A stretch of 64,000 nt of DNA from Neocallimastix lanati (nom. inval.) (GCA_016946835.1 JACVTC010000030.1:1364081-1428080); one strand, 5' to 3'. Positions 11,501 to 22,729 are shown, numbered from the stretch's first letter. Numbers and translations: made by a program. The notes: generated by a model not told the origin, from the letters alone.

Positions 11501-13715
11501 TAATAATTTTTCATATCAAAATAATGAAAAATTTTTAATTAATAAAAATTTGTCAAAAAATGAACAAAATTTAAATAATAATAATTTCAATAATAATTTT
11601 AATAATAATAATAATAATAATAATAATTTAATATACGATAAAAATTTTTCAAATAATTTTATTAATTCTAATAACAATAATCTTATTGGCTCAAATATTC
11701 AATACAATGGTAAAAATTTTTCTGATACAATAAATTCTGAATTTAATCAAAATTTAGAAAATTTTAATCAAAATACAAATACCAATACAATAACCAATGA
11801 AAATTTTTTCAACACCAAAAATTTTTCTAATCCAAATTATGTACAAAATTCTAATAATAAAAAATTTTTAATTAATGAAAATTTTAATTCAAAAAATGAT
11901 CAAAATTTTATTAATAAAAATTTTTTATCAGAAGAAGATAAAAATAATAATAATATTAATAATTTTATTAATAATAATTCAAATAATAATAACATAAATA
12001 TTTATAGAAATAATAAAAGAAAATCCAAATTTTCCAATAATAATATTATTAAACACTTCAAACCTAATATTAATAATAATAATATTGATATTTACAATAA
12101 TAATAATAATCATAATAATATTATTTCTTATAATAATAATCCTAATAATTTTAATTACAACAATGATAATTTAATTAATACTATTGAAACTGAAAATGAA
12201 GAAGTTCCGAAAACCTATCAAAAAGCTCTCAATTGTGATCATGCCGATGAATGGGATATTGCTATCCAAGAAGAACTCAAAAATTTATATGATAATAATA
12301 CAATGACTTTTGTTAAAAAATTACCAAGAGGAAAACAACCAATTTCTACAAGATGGGTTTTTGCAATTAAAAAGGATGCAAATAATAAAATTATTAAAAG
12401 AAAGGCCAGACTTGTTGCAAGAGGTTTTGCTCAAAGATACGGTATCGATTATGAACTTACATATAGTCCAACATTAAACGTTGATTGTATAAAATTACTT
12501 CTCGCTTTTGCTGCTCAATTTCAATGGACTGTTTATCAATTAGATTTTAAATCTGCCTATCTAAACGCTGCCTTAGACAAAGAAATTTACACCGAAATTC
12601 CTTACGGCGATGAAAACTACGGTAAAGGCTATTGGATTCTAAATAAGGCATTGTACGGCCTTAAACAATCAGGCCGCCAGTGGAATAAAACCATTACAAA
12701 ATTTTTAACCGAAAACAAATTTCATCAATCCACCACTGATCCATGTGTTTTCTTTAAAAAGCAGAAGGAAGAACTAACTTGTATTATAGGACTTTATGTT
12801 GATGATATGCTAATTATAGGTGAAAATTTCGAAATTGTTAGAATTGTTTCAAGAATTAAAGATAACTTTAAGGTATCAAAATGTGGATTTGCTGACTTCA
12901 TATTAGGAATCAAAATAGAAAGAGAAAATAATGATATTTATATCTCACAAGAAGCATTCATTGATAATCTATTAAATAAATATAGTATAAATAATAAAAA
13001 GAAAATAAAATCACCATGTTCAGTAAATGAAAATAATGAAGATAATGAACCTGTTGACAAAATAAAATTCAAAAGTATTATCGGATCCTTAATTTATCTT
13101 GCAAGATGTACACGTCCAGACATTGCATTTGCTGTTAATTTTGCCGCTAGAAAATCAGAAAATCCAACTCAAGCCGATTGGAAAAAAGCTATTAAAATAT
13201 TAAAATACTTAAATGGAACAAAACATTATAAAATAAGATATGACGGTAAAGGTAAAATAAATGCACATACAGATTCAGATTTTGCCGGTGATCCAAATGA
13301 TAGAAAATCTACTTCAGGACACATTATCTTAATGGGTACAAATCCTATTTCATGGTATTCTAAAAAACAAACAACTGTCGCAACGTCTACTGCCGAAGCT
13401 GAATATTTAAGTACTACAGAATGTATTAAGAAAGTATTACAAATTAAAAATCTACTTTATGAATTATTTGGAGAAACTGAAACTATAGACATATACACGG
13501 ATAATGAAGCAAGCAAAAGTAGCATTGAAGCAGGTCATTTAAATCCAAAGCTTAGACATATTAGTGTTAGCTACCATTTCAACAATGAAAATATATTAAA
13601 TAAAAATGTTCAACTAAAATATATTAGTACAAATGATATGCTGGCCGATCCATTAACCAAAAACCTTAATGGAAACAAAATAACTAATTTTACAAATAAA
13701 ATTTTTATAAAATAA
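8586..13715 (+). CDS. Gag-Pol polyprotein of a Ty1/copia retrotransposon
   Basis: 1709 aa in one uninterrupted frame. In order: Gag of the UBN2 type (about 1-200); CCHC zinc knuckle C240-C253 (CHICNQRGHLTSEC); Asn-rich linker; aspartic protease with active-site DSG at 432-434; GAG-pre-integrase with WHRRLGH at about 561; integrase core (Asp in HSDIVG near 622, Asp in KSDQG near 684, Glu in NGIAERFNQ); a very Asn-rich linker of about 340 residues (870-1205); copia-type RT from about 1230 with YVDD at 1404-1407; RNase H with HTDSDFAGDPNDRKST and STAEAEY, then YTDNEAS. All catalytic motifs look intact. The gag-pol split must be handled without a frameshift. ATG at 8586 lies 3 nt past the primer site; the leader is almost absent. 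Confidence 0.95.
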   Translation: MSDSAECFVYKGSNFKMWKKLLINILKAKDLSDYATTNIFNETNRDHENFGEIDKNNSKVVAIIIKSVDESIYQDIEDLESAFDMIRKLEDINQEADELIVEKLIKKLKIMKPRNYMEVLKCLSDMLNTFNKLKTANYDMSENDKIQYMFKALPKELQIAFLPEPGKTAEEYYDLIKSRNIFIRCMNEQKIIKPQINHNNRNNYNNYDDPMDLDLVFNRNNRYKSHRQNNSQRRIPNKYCHICNQRGHLTSECHYNGRTNGTMNQTKFNNNNNNDYNNRFNNNNYNNNKFNNNYDKNNNKNYKNNNKNYNKNYKNRNNYINNIENSNLPVDCDDDINYEHLSHMINNSLDSVEFLNNLNKSTHNLNNYKNDKNKLNKNFNNNLNNYESKNNNLHKELNNDINYTNNTNYINNYDNNNNCPTNDNNESTWIYDSGAIVHITNDRSLLTNFKKYKINLTCANNSEMEFEGFGTYKGSINGYDITLSKVFYSRHANKNLISGIQFAYTELISITKLINNEPHLIITDNDNNIINTYRSIDGRNTFRIKINNKYNNLIMNTDNDNLWHRRLGHFYHKDLSKFIKEHTTSHNNNDNNCITCGIAKMKRLPHNRVTPKATKLLDVIHSDIVGPFPDSFFGFKFIITFIDEFSRKAWIFTMKRKSDAIDIIINFFKYLNNLFPNYKITNFKSDQGKEYCSRRVNKFCKKNGIRKLYSPPRNPQNNGIAERFNQTILYSLKCLLSWSKLNIKFWDFAIRYSKYLYNLTPHSGINNQIPNEVFYGTPIHVNHIKVFGCIAYYKDFSPKKGKLDPNAKKGFFLGFSNDSNYYLIMDYNNFSLHQVREVLFQEDTPSCITKDITKRISPYVKDNNNKLNLCLDLSFINNLLSNYTNNNIHNNNNINNNYDNNDDNYFIPDNNNIINIPDNPPNNINIHNNIPNNDIHNNNYNNNSPDDYNVNNNNFNNNLNIDNYNISDQNNNNNFSYQNNEKFLINKNLSKNEQNLNNNNFNNNFNNNNNNNNNLIYDKNFSNNFINSNNNNLIGSNIQYNGKNFSDTINSEFNQNLENFNQNTNTNTITNENFFNTKNFSNPNYVQNSNNKKFLINENFNSKNDQNFINKNFLSEEDKNNNNINNFINNNSNNNNINIYRNNKRKSKFSNNNIIKHFKPNINNNNIDIYNNNNNHNNIISYNNNPNNFNYNNDNLINTIETENEEVPKTYQKALNCDHADEWDIAIQEELKNLYDNNTMTFVKKLPRGKQPISTRWVFAIKKDANNKIIKRKARLVARGFAQRYGIDYELTYSPTLNVDCIKLLLAFAAQFQWTVYQLDFKSAYLNAALDKEIYTEIPYGDENYGKGYWILNKALYGLKQSGRQWNKTITKFLTENKFHQSTTDPCVFFKKQKEELTCIIGLYVDDMLIIGENFEIVRIVSRIKDNFKVSKCGFADFILGIKIERENNDIYISQEAFIDNLLNKYSINNKKKIKSPCSVNENNEDNEPVDKIKFKSIIGSLIYLARCTRPDIAFAVNFAARKSENPTQADWKKAIKILKYLNGTKHYKIRYDGKGKINAHTDSDFAGDPNDRKSTSGHIILMGTNPISWYSKKQTTVATSTAEAEYLSTTECIKKVLQIKNLLYELFGETETIDIYTDNEASKSSIEAGHLNPKLRHISVSYHFNNENILNKNVQLKYISTNDMLADPLTKNLNGNKITNFTNKIFIK

Positions 13716-13727
13716 AAAATTTAATTT

Positions 13728-13736
13728 GAGGGGGAG
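13728..13736 (+). promoter_or_regulatory. Polypurine tract of the copia element
   Basis: GAGGGGGAG directly before the 3' LTR, the expected plus-strand priming site in reverse transcription. It is one of very few G-runs in this AT-rich region. Confidence 0.85.
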
Positions 13737-13970
13737 TGTTAACTTTATTAATATAAAGTTATATTCTAGCTTAGGTTTAATAAAATATTAAATTAAATTA
13801 TATTAAATACATTGTAATTTTAAATTAAATATAAATTAATATGTATCTAGAACAAGCCACAATTAAATATAAATACATGTAATTTTCTCTGTACTTTAAA
13901 TCTTTGTTAACCATTTATTTATATTCTATAAATAATAAATTTATATTAATTAATAAAACAAATTTTAATA
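13737..13970 (+). repeat. 3' LTR of the copia element
   Basis: 234 bp, no difference from the 5' LTR found by eye. It is followed by the TAAAT target duplication (13971-13975). Confidence 0.95.
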
Positions 13971-13975
13971 TAAAT

Positions 13976-14368
13976 AAACTTAAAAAAAAAAAAAAAATGT
14001 AACTGAAAAACTAAAAAATTTATATTAAAATATATAATTTTTTTTATTTAATAATTATAAATATTTTTTATTATATTAAAAATAAAAATTTTAAATTAAA
14101 TATTAAATTATAAAAAAAAATAAAAATTAAAAATAAATAAAAAATATTTTTATCAAAATGTAAATAATATTTCTTTATTTATATATATATTATCTTTTTA
14201 AAAAATATTATTAATAATTTTATAATTTTTTTTTAATTGCGTACAATTATTATTTTTTTTATTTAAATAAAAAAAAAAAAAAAAAGGAACTGAAAAACTA
14301 AAAAATTTACATTAAAATATATAATTTTTTTTATTTAATGATTATAATAAAAATAAATATTTTTTATG
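13976..14368 (+). repeat. Direct tandem repeat split by the copia insertion
   Basis: 13982-14070 (poly-A, AACTGAAAAACTAAAAAATT, ATATATAATTTTTTTTATTT) recurs at 14264-14360 with few changes. Block 14185-14260 matches 8193-8280. Before the copia insertion the locus was therefore about two tandem copies of a unit of some 250-300 bp. I see no coding content in the unit. Confidence 0.65.
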
Positions 14369-15095
14369 TATTTACTTATTTATTAAAAAGAAATAACTTT
14401 ACCTAAAAATTAATGAAATATATTTATATATATAGTATATATAAATAGTTTAATATATATGTAAAAAAAATAAATTAAGTTATAAAAAGTTTAAATTTAA
14501 TTAAATTATTTTTATTTATTTTTATAAAATTAATATTTTATTTTTTAATTGGCGATAAAAAATTTATTGCATTATTTTATTATTTATGTTATTATTATAT
14601 ATATATATTTCTCCTAAATTTACCCTATTAATTATCAATATTATATATATTTTACTTTGATATAGTTTAATAATTCTAACTGTAAATTTTATGTGGTTTA
14701 TTATTCCTTAATTATACTTACTGCATGATAATTCATAATATTATAAAGTTATTATGAAATATTATGATATTTAATTCTATATTTATTTTTAAATTTTCAA
14801 TAAAATATTTTAATAAGTAAAAATACTTATCAAACTTATTTAAATTTTAAATAAACAAAAAATGAAAATTTAATAATAATAGTATTAATAATATTAATAA
14901 AAATAATAATAATAATAATTATACTTTATTTTTTCATTCAATTGTTACTACTTTTTTAATATATTGTTTTTTATATATTTAAAAAAAAATATTTACCTTT
15001 CCATTTATTTTTATAAAATTTATTAGGATTTTATTTAAAAAAAAAAATAATTAACGATGAAGAAACAAATATTCAATTAAGTTATTTCGATAATT

Positions 15096-15130
<35 letters not shown>

Positions 15131-16013
15131 TTTATCTGATTGGAATGGAATGTAATTGCAAAATTTTATTTGTTCATTTTTGTTATTATATATTAATAAT
15201 GATATATAGTTTTGATCCATTAATATAAAAACAATATCATTATTAAAACTAAAATTATTATTTTATTAAGCTGTTTTATAAATAGACTTAATAATAAATG
15301 AAAGCAATTCTAAAAAAAAAAAAATATCTGTTATTATTTATATTATATTATTATAAATATTTTTTTTATAATATAAATGATAATTAATGTATATAAAAAA
15401 TAAGCATATATAAATATATAAAGTAGTCCATAATTTTTTTATGTAATATATCAAATAAAGATCATTATTTTATTTTAATTCTATTTATTTATTTATTTAT
15501 TATTTATTTATTAATTTATTTATTTGTTAGTAAATTACTGGTTATTATTATTATTTTTTTATGTATTATATATGTAATATGAAATATTATAAATATTTCG
15601 TGAATCAATTATCAATTAATTAAAAACATCAATCAAAAAAGAATCTTTAATAATAATGGTGTATTAAAAAATATATTTTCATTTGCATTAATGTTTTATT
15701 ATTATTATTATTATCCATAAACCTTAAAATTTTCAATAAGGATAAATCTTTTATAAATTATGTTTATTTCAAATTATAATAAATGTAGGATTAGGTGTTG
15801 GTAGTTCGACTTTAAATTCTTTATATTCATTAAAGATTTAAAAGGTATTATATGTATTTAATAATTACAAGAATGTAAATATATTATAATGAAAATAAAA
15901 TAAAATTTTATAAAGTATAATTATATGTAAAATTATAGTTTTTAAAATTTGATCAAATAATAATATATTAATTACTTAAAGTTTAATTAAAAATAAAGTA
16001 CTTATAGTTTTGA
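14369..16013. other. AT-rich spacer
   Basis: Mostly A/T runs, with a poly-T of about 26 bases near 15100-15125 and TTTA and TTA microsatellites. A few codons near 15780-15840 (VGLGVGSSTLNSLYSL) look coding but are too short to assign. No gene is supported. Confidence 0.55.
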
Positions 16014-16170
16014 TCAAAAGTTAAACGGCCGTTCAAAAAAAGACCGTTAACTGTAAAAAGAAACTATTCATATATTGAAATCCTATGAAAGTTTTCAATA
16101 TTTTTCTTTAAAATTTATAAAAGGAAATATTAAAATTTGATAATAAAAGTTATATTTAATTTAAATTTAA
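16014..16170 (+). repeat. LTR-like dispersed repeat with conserved hairpin (copy 1)
   Basis: About 110 bp (16055-16165) resemble 24500-24600: ATTCATATATTGAAAT, a variable centre, TTTCAATAT, a TATAAA-like box, then TAATAAAAGT. The core is a hairpin with 9-bp arms ATATTGAAA/TTTCAATAT that are conserved in both copies although the loop differs. Just upstream is the palindrome AACGGCCGTT. It may be part of an old LTR. Confidence 0.5.
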
Positions 16171-16546
16171 ACTAAAAAAAAAAAATAAAAATAAAAATAA
16201 TAATAAAAATAAAATAAAAGAAAACTCTAGTAATCTTAGTATATAATAATTTATTAAATATTACAAGAGTATATTTAAATTATTATAAAGATATAAAAAG
16301 TAATTATTATTTAAATATACACCATCAAATTACAATTACTAAAAAAATTTTATATTTGTAATTTTTAAAAATTTGTGAGAATAAAGTCAGTTTTTAGATA
16401 GTTACAAATTTTTGACTTTTTTCTTTTTGCAACTTTTTTTTTTTATAATTTATAATGTATTTGTAACTGTAAAAAAATTTTATTTTTAATTATTAAAAAT
16501 TGTAATAAATTTTAAAAATCTTTGTGATTGAATGTATAAAAAATGT

Positions 16547-16582
<36 letters not shown>

Positions 16583-17109
16583 GATTGGAAAGTTTATACC
16601 GCAAAAGAAAGACATTCAAATTAAAATTGTTTTCAATGAATTTGATTTCCTTTTTATCCTTTTTTCCTATTATGTTTATCCTATTATTATTTAAATATAA
16701 ATGATTATTTTGTAGATTTTTGTAGTATATACCTATGCTGGAATACTTTATAAGTTTTATTATCTATGATTATATTTTTACATGAAATGGTTTCGATGAA
16801 TCTCTGGAGCATTGATTCTTCATTTAACGTAGGGATTTGTTCCATCAACACATATCTAGATATATAAGATTTGTTTATAAAGGATTACTTTAAATACTGA
16901 TTGATGATTTTTAAAATCAATGGCAGTGTAAATTTTATTTTTAAATCTAAAAATAATTACAGCTGCTGCAGGGTTATTATTAATATCCTTGCTAGTTTCT
17001 CAATAACTATTTTCCTTATTAGGTTTAATAATAACCAATAAATGAATAGAGGACCATTCGAAACATCAGATTTATTCATTTCTTCAGGGCAATGATATAG
17101 TTTATAACT
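16171..17109. other. AT-rich spacer and unassigned moderately complex sequence
   Basis: 16171-16600 is AT-rich with a poly-A run near 16550-16576. 16600-17109 has higher complexity and could be an eroded part of the copia element that follows, but I could not find a frame longer than about 20 codons. Confidence 0.4.
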
Positions 17110-19214
17110 ATAATTTAGAATATTTGATCATTTTGAATATTGATAATTCTTTATGACATAAGTTCATTTATTTTTATAGGAATCCTCTTTTATTTATTAA
17201 TTGAAGGGTAGATAAATTTTCTAAAGTTTATAATAATAATTATTTTTCTAATAAAGATATTAATAATACTAACAAAATTTTTAATATGGTTGCTTTGACC
17301 TGATTAATAACCAATGCTGATTAATTTTTAAATCTTCCATTAATTTCTCATAAATGACAAAGTTGTTCCTTTTTTTATTGGAATATTAAATATTTTATAA
17401 TTTTTAATTCCAGGAATGGATGAACCAATTAAATTTACCTTTTCCAGTTTATTAGGAGTCATTGGCTCATCACAGACAAAGCTTGATAACTATCAAATAT
17501 TGGAGTGACCGACTTAAATAGCACATGTTCATCCTTAATAGTATCTAAAAGTTTTAGTTTTTTTATGTATATATAGTTTTGTTTCATCAATATTTATTGA
17601 TGAAAAGATTTCTAAGATATATATTCAACCTAATAAATAAAGATAAATGGTTAGACGCTGTAAACATAGAATTACAAAACATGAAAAAAAAAAAAAAAAA
17701 CTTAAACGTTTTTAAGACTACTACAAAAAAGCATTCCCAAAGGAGCTCATATCATCTCAAGTAAATGAGGTTTTTTTTTTTTATGTATAAAAAAGGACCC
17801 TAATGGGAATATCATCAAAAGGAAAGCACGACTAGTCTCTTGCGGTTTCACTTAGTTATATGTTATTGACGATTTTTTCACTTTCTCTCCGACACTGAAA
17901 CACTGAAGTTAGATTATTTGAGAATAATAATATCAATTGCATTACGTAAAAAGGTTCAAAATTGTCCAAATAGACATTGATACTTGCCTACCTCAACGCT
18001 AAAATAAAAGAAGAATTATATATGAAAGTATCAAAGGATTATTTCTCTTATAACAATACTTTTTGAAAATTAGATAAAGCCATATATACGGGCTAAAGCA
18101 AGCAGAGAGAGCCTGGAATGAAAAATTAAATAATGTTCTATTAGGTATAAACTTCAATCGACTCACAGGTGAACCTTACGTCTACGTTAGAAAGAACGGC
18201 TGTAACGATATCATATGTATTAGAACAGTATATGTCAATGATATGTTATTAATAGGTAAAGAAAATGAAATACTCAATGTAAAAGAGCAAATTAAAACTA
18301 ATTTTAGCATTAAAGACATTGGAGAATTATATTTCATTATTGGAATAAAGTTCGAAAAGTATAACAACAGATACTTAATGCAACAATTAGGATATACAAA
18401 TGAACTACTAAAGAAATTTAAATTAGAAAAATTTAAACCAACTAAGAACTTAAAGCAAATTGAAAATCATGATTTGAAAGCTATAAAATTTGATGAAACA
18501 CTTCACAGAAGTGCCATAGGTAACCTTCTCTACCTGGCGATCTGTACAAGGTCCGATATTTTATTTTCAATAAGCAGAGCTGCAAGAAAAAATAAAAATC
18601 CGACACTTGAAGATTGGATGAACTTGGATAAAATTTTCAAATACCTCAAGGGAACTAAGAACTACGGAATAAAATTTTCAGGTGATAGCAGTCTAAGGAC
18701 GTATGTATGTAGATTTTGATTGCGGAAGTGATGCAATAACTAGGAAATCAACGTCAAGTTTTTTCTGATAACGCTCAGGAATTCATCTACAAACTGGCAG
18801 TCAAAACTTCAGCATTGCGTGGCTACTTCCACAGCTGAAGCTGAATATTACGGCATCAGTGATTGTGCCAAACATGGGTTATAGTACATGAATTTAGTGA
18901 AAGAATTAAGTATCAATAATCAGTTTATGTGGATAATAAAGCTTCATTCTATAATTGCCAGAATTAATCTATCAATCTTTAGTCGAAGCATATCAATATA
19001 AAATATTATCATATAAGAAATCTAATAAAAAAGAATAAAGTACAGCTAGAATATATTAAATCTGAAAGGAATTTAGCTGATGGAATTACGAATTACTTTA
19101 ACTGGACTAAATTGAGTAAATATAGGAAAAGTTTACTTACAGAGTTTATCCCCGATTATAATAATTTTAATAAATCAAACCTTCATCAATGAAGATGTTA
19201 GATTTAAAGGGGAA
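17110..19214 (+). pseudogene. Decayed Ty1/copia Pol
   Basis: Relics lie in element order: GAG-pre-integrase-like sequence at about 17130-17220, an integrase scrap near 17350-17460, an RT start at 17640-17700 (DKWLDAVNIELQNMKK), RT core KKDPNGNIIKRKARLV at 17800-17850 and YGLKQAERAW-like sequence near 18085, a long open piece at 18243-18719 (RT thumb and RNase H start), and RNase H scraps to about 19100. Stops and frameshifts are many and most of integrase is missing. The RT active site reads YVND (18231-18242) instead of YVDD, which would kill catalysis even without the frameshifts. It is clearly a different lineage from the intact element at 8327. Confidence 0.85.
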
Positions 19215-19329
19215 TGTTAACATATAATTATTAGAATTATCCAATAGAGTTATAGAATAGGAAATTATATATAAATACAATTTTCATTATTTTCTATTTA
19301 AATTTTTTTTTTATATATATAATATAACA
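19215..19329 (+). repeat. Probable 3' LTR of the decayed copia element
   Basis: A purine tract AAAGGGGAA ends at 19214 and is followed by TGTTAACATATAATTATT, typical of an LTR start. A plausible end is TATAACA at 19323-19329, giving short inverted ends TGTTA/TAACA and a length of about 115 bp. No second copy is seen in the window, so the right border is tentative. Confidence 0.5.
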
Positions 19330-20077
19330 CAATTTATGATAAATAAAACTAAAATTTTATTTTAAATTTTAAAAATCTACAATAATGAAAAAGCTTTATA
19401 ATAATTATTATACAATTAATACTTAAAAGATTTAAAATAAATTAAATATATTATTTAATATATTTTTATATAAATTACAAATATTTTTATAATTATTTAA
19501 ACAATAAAAATTATTATTAACATCAATAATTTGAGAAATATTATTTTTTTGATGTTAAATATATTTTCAGTTTTAATTATATTTGAAAATAAAAGATTAC
19601 AATTAATAATTAAAAATTTTTGTAATTTCATTATATAAAATTTTTAAATATATATTTTTTTAATATATTTAAAAAATATTATTTTTTATTTTATTTATAT
19701 TTTCTTTTAATTTTTCTAGTTTATCTTGGAAAATATTTTACATTCATATTTTTTTTATTTATAAATATTTTTTTATAAATAGAAATAATATATCAAACTA
19801 TTTATAAAAATTATTGTAATTTTTTTTTTTTTTTTTTATTTTTTTTTATTTCATTTCATTTTTATTTTTTAATTATTTATATATTTTTATTTATTATCTT
19901 TTATTATCTTTTAAAATTTTATATTCAACATTTTAAAAATAATGATATTTTATTTTCAATACATTAAATTTAGAATTATTATTATTATTTTTTTTTTATT
20001 ATTATTTTTTTAATTATTTTTTTAATTATTTTATTTTTTTTTAAAAAAAATAAATTTGAATTTAAATATATTTAAAT
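19330..20077. other. AT-rich spacer
   Basis: Only A/T runs and TTA/TTTA microsatellites. It includes the 3' flank of the minus-strand CPBP gene. Nothing else is seen. Confidence 0.6.
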
Positions 20078-20767
20078 TTATATTCCTACAAAGAACGTTA
20101 AAAAGAATGAAGTAAAATTAATTAAAATATGTGCATATATAGAAGCTAATATATATCCTTCATAATCATATGCATATGCATATATAACCCCTGTAATGAA
20201 ATATAAAGGAAAATTATTAAATTCTTTTATAAGAGTTATTAAACTGAATCCAAAATGACCGAAAGCAAAAATAAAAGAAGATATTAAATATGCTAATAAT
20301 TTGGACCATTTATTAATAAAATAAAAAATTAATCTTCTACAAATAAGTTCCTCAATAATTGGTGAAATAATATTTCCAAATATTATAACAAATAATATAT
20401 TTTTTTTCATTTCATTTACAATTGCTTCTGTGTTACTATTATTTTTATTATTTTTAATTAACATATATTGAATAACATAATTTAAAATATCCACTAATAT
20501 TATTGCAAAGTATGCCGAAATTGCTGTTATATAAACTCTTAGTAATACAAATTGTTTTAAAAAATTTAATATTAAATTTTTAGAATTTTCATTTACTTTT
20601 GAATTTTTTTCTTTATTGCTGTTTTCTACTCCAATAATAATTTCATTGTTTTCATTAACATCTTTAACATTGGAATTATTATTATCTTTAATATTTTCAA
20701 TTTTTAAATTTTTATCACCTAAAGATATATTTATTAAGGATTCAGATTCTCTTTTTTTATTTGACAT
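20078..20767 (-). CDS. CPBP family intramembrane metalloprotease (CAAX prenyl protease-like)
   Basis: 229 aa, single exon, ATG start. The first 65 residues are hydrophilic and Asn/Lys/Glu-rich; about five or six membrane segments follow. The three family motifs are present in order: EExxxRR as E139-E140...R144-R145 (EELICRR), FxxxH with H171 (FAFGHF), and HxxxN as H213...N217. Together these glutamates and histidines form the metal site that cleaves peptide bonds within the membrane. Characterised eukaryotic relatives (Rce1) trim prenylated CAAX proteins in the ER; bacterial ones often act in bacteriocin self-protection. Short length resembles bacterial CPBP proteins more than Rce1, so acquisition from a rumen bacterium is possible but not shown. 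Confidence 0.8.
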   Translation of the reverse strand: MSNKKRESESLINISLGDKNLKIENIKDNNNSNVKDVNENNEIIIGVENSNKEKNSKVNENSKNLILNFLKQFVLLRVYITAISAYFAIILVDILNYVIQYMLIKNNKNNSNTEAIVNEMKKNILFVIIFGNIISPIIEELICRRLIFYFINKWSKLLAYLISSFIFAFGHFGFSLITLIKEFNNFPLYFITGVIYAYAYDYEGYILASIYAHILINFTSFFLTFFVGI

Positions 20768-21732
20768 TTTTAAATTGTCTAAAAATTATTTAATTTAATT
20801 ATTAATTAATTATAATGATTTTATATTTATTTATATAATTTTCTTATTAATATATAAAATAATTCTATATTATTCATACCTTTTCTAATATATTTTATTT
20901 TATATTTTTAAATCTATTTTAAAAATAATTTTTCTTTTTATTATATATATATACATATATATATATGCTCGTTTGTATGTTTGTTTTTAAAATTTTTTTT
21001 ATAATCGAATTTTTCAATTATTTATATATTTTCAAAAATTGTAATATTTGAAATATAATATTATAATATATATAATATAATATAATATAATATAATATTA
21101 ACAAATAATATAATTTTATATTATTATTAATTAGGAAATTAAATGATTTATCTAGTTTATATTAAGAAATAATATATAAAGGATTTAATTTTTTATTTTT
21201 TATTTTTCATTTTTTTTTTATTATTAACATTATTTTTTTTTTTCTAAAAAACAAAAAAAAAATTGAAATAAAATAAAGATGCCTAAGTTTAAGATTTAAG
21301 TTAAATTTTAATTTATATTATTATTTATTATTATTTATTATTTATTATTATTATTATTTATTATTATTATTATTATTATTTATTATTATTTATTATTATT
21401 ATTTATTATTATTATTATTATTATTTATTATTATTTATTATTATTATTTATTATTATTATTATTTATTATTATTATATCATTATTGTTTTCATTATTATT
21501 ATTATTATTATTATTATAAATTTTTTTTTCTGATAATATTTTAATATTTTTATTGTTTAAGGCAAAATCTTTAAAATTATTTGAATTAAATAAATGGCTA
21601 TTGAAAACTTTTTTTTATATAATAACAAATATAAAAATTTTAATTAATCTATAGAATTATTTAATTAAAATTTGTATTAATGAAATTATCATAAAATGGA
21701 TAAATATTTTGATTTATTGCAGTTGTGGATAA

Positions 21733-21767
<35 letters not shown>

Positions 21768-22729
21768 ATTTTAAAAGTATGTTTAAAAATTCTTGAAATT
21801 ACAAAAAGAAAAAAAAAATTTTTTTATTTCAACTTTATAAAATATTATTTTTATATTTCATCCTTTTTTTTTTATTTTTAATAAATATAACATTATAATA
21901 TTGTGTAATATCATATAATTGTAATATGTATGGCTCCATTAATTTAACGAGGAATAAAGAATTGAATTAGTAAAATAGTTTATAATAATAAAATTTATAT
22001 ATATATATATATATTTTCATACCAAAATAGTTTATAATAATAAAATTTATATATATATATATTTTCATACCAATATTTTATATAATAACGCTAGATATTA
22101 ACATGGATTATGTATAAAATTTTATTTGGTTTACCTTAGTTTATGATTAAAAAATTACTCTTTATTTGAAATTAATCGAAATATAGATTTTGCTATTCCA
22201 CCTCAGTAAATACTCTAAAATAAATATTTTAATTTAAATTAATTAAAAATAAAATTAAAAATTATTTCTCTATATACTAAATGGGAATTTTTTTTTTTTT
22301 TTTATATCGAAATAAATTAATTTTAAATTTTAAAATATATAATTTTTATATTAATCAATATAAAAATAACAAAAAACTTAAATATTAAAAATTTATAATA
22401 TTACTATATGGGGAAGACCAAAGTCTTTAGTCTATAAAAATTTATTAAATTAGAATATTAGAATTCTGTAAGTTACACAAACATCAATTAAATATTAATA
22501 AAAATTGATCATATTAATAAAAATTAAACTATTTATAAATAATATATACAAATTATATAAATAATATATATAAAATAAATAAATAATATATACAAAGCCT
22601 CTAAATAATATATAAATAATTTATTGTTAATAATTAATTTTGTACGACCTTTTATCAATAAAATTAAAACAAAATTTATATATAATTTTATATATTGGAA
22701 TATTTTATAAACAAATCAGTTAAGAAGTC
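20768..22729. other. AT-rich spacer with microsatellites
   Basis: Contains a long interrupted (TTA/TTTA)n array at about 21305-21515, (TAAA)n at 21729-21768, and a two-copy tandem repeat of about 50 bp (21972-22023 and 22024-22071, unit AAAATAGTTTATAATAATAA...TTTTCATACC). 22390-22500 has slightly higher complexity with a TATAAA and could be an LTR relic of the gypsy elements to the right. No gene is seen. Confidence 0.5.

Larger units (their letters stand above)
8322..13975 (+). mobile_element. Complete Ty1/copia LTR retrotransposon, apparently intact
   Basis: The element runs from 8327 to 13970 and is bracketed by the 5-bp target duplication TAAAT (8322-8326 and 13971-13975). It has two 234-bp LTRs that I find identical in a full read-through, a primer-binding site abutting the 5' LTR, a single 1709-codon gag-pol frame and a polypurine tract. 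Domain order protease-integrase-RT-RNase H defines Ty1/copia. Identical LTRs, an open frame and a clean target duplication show a very recent insertion. It may still be active. Confidence 0.95.
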
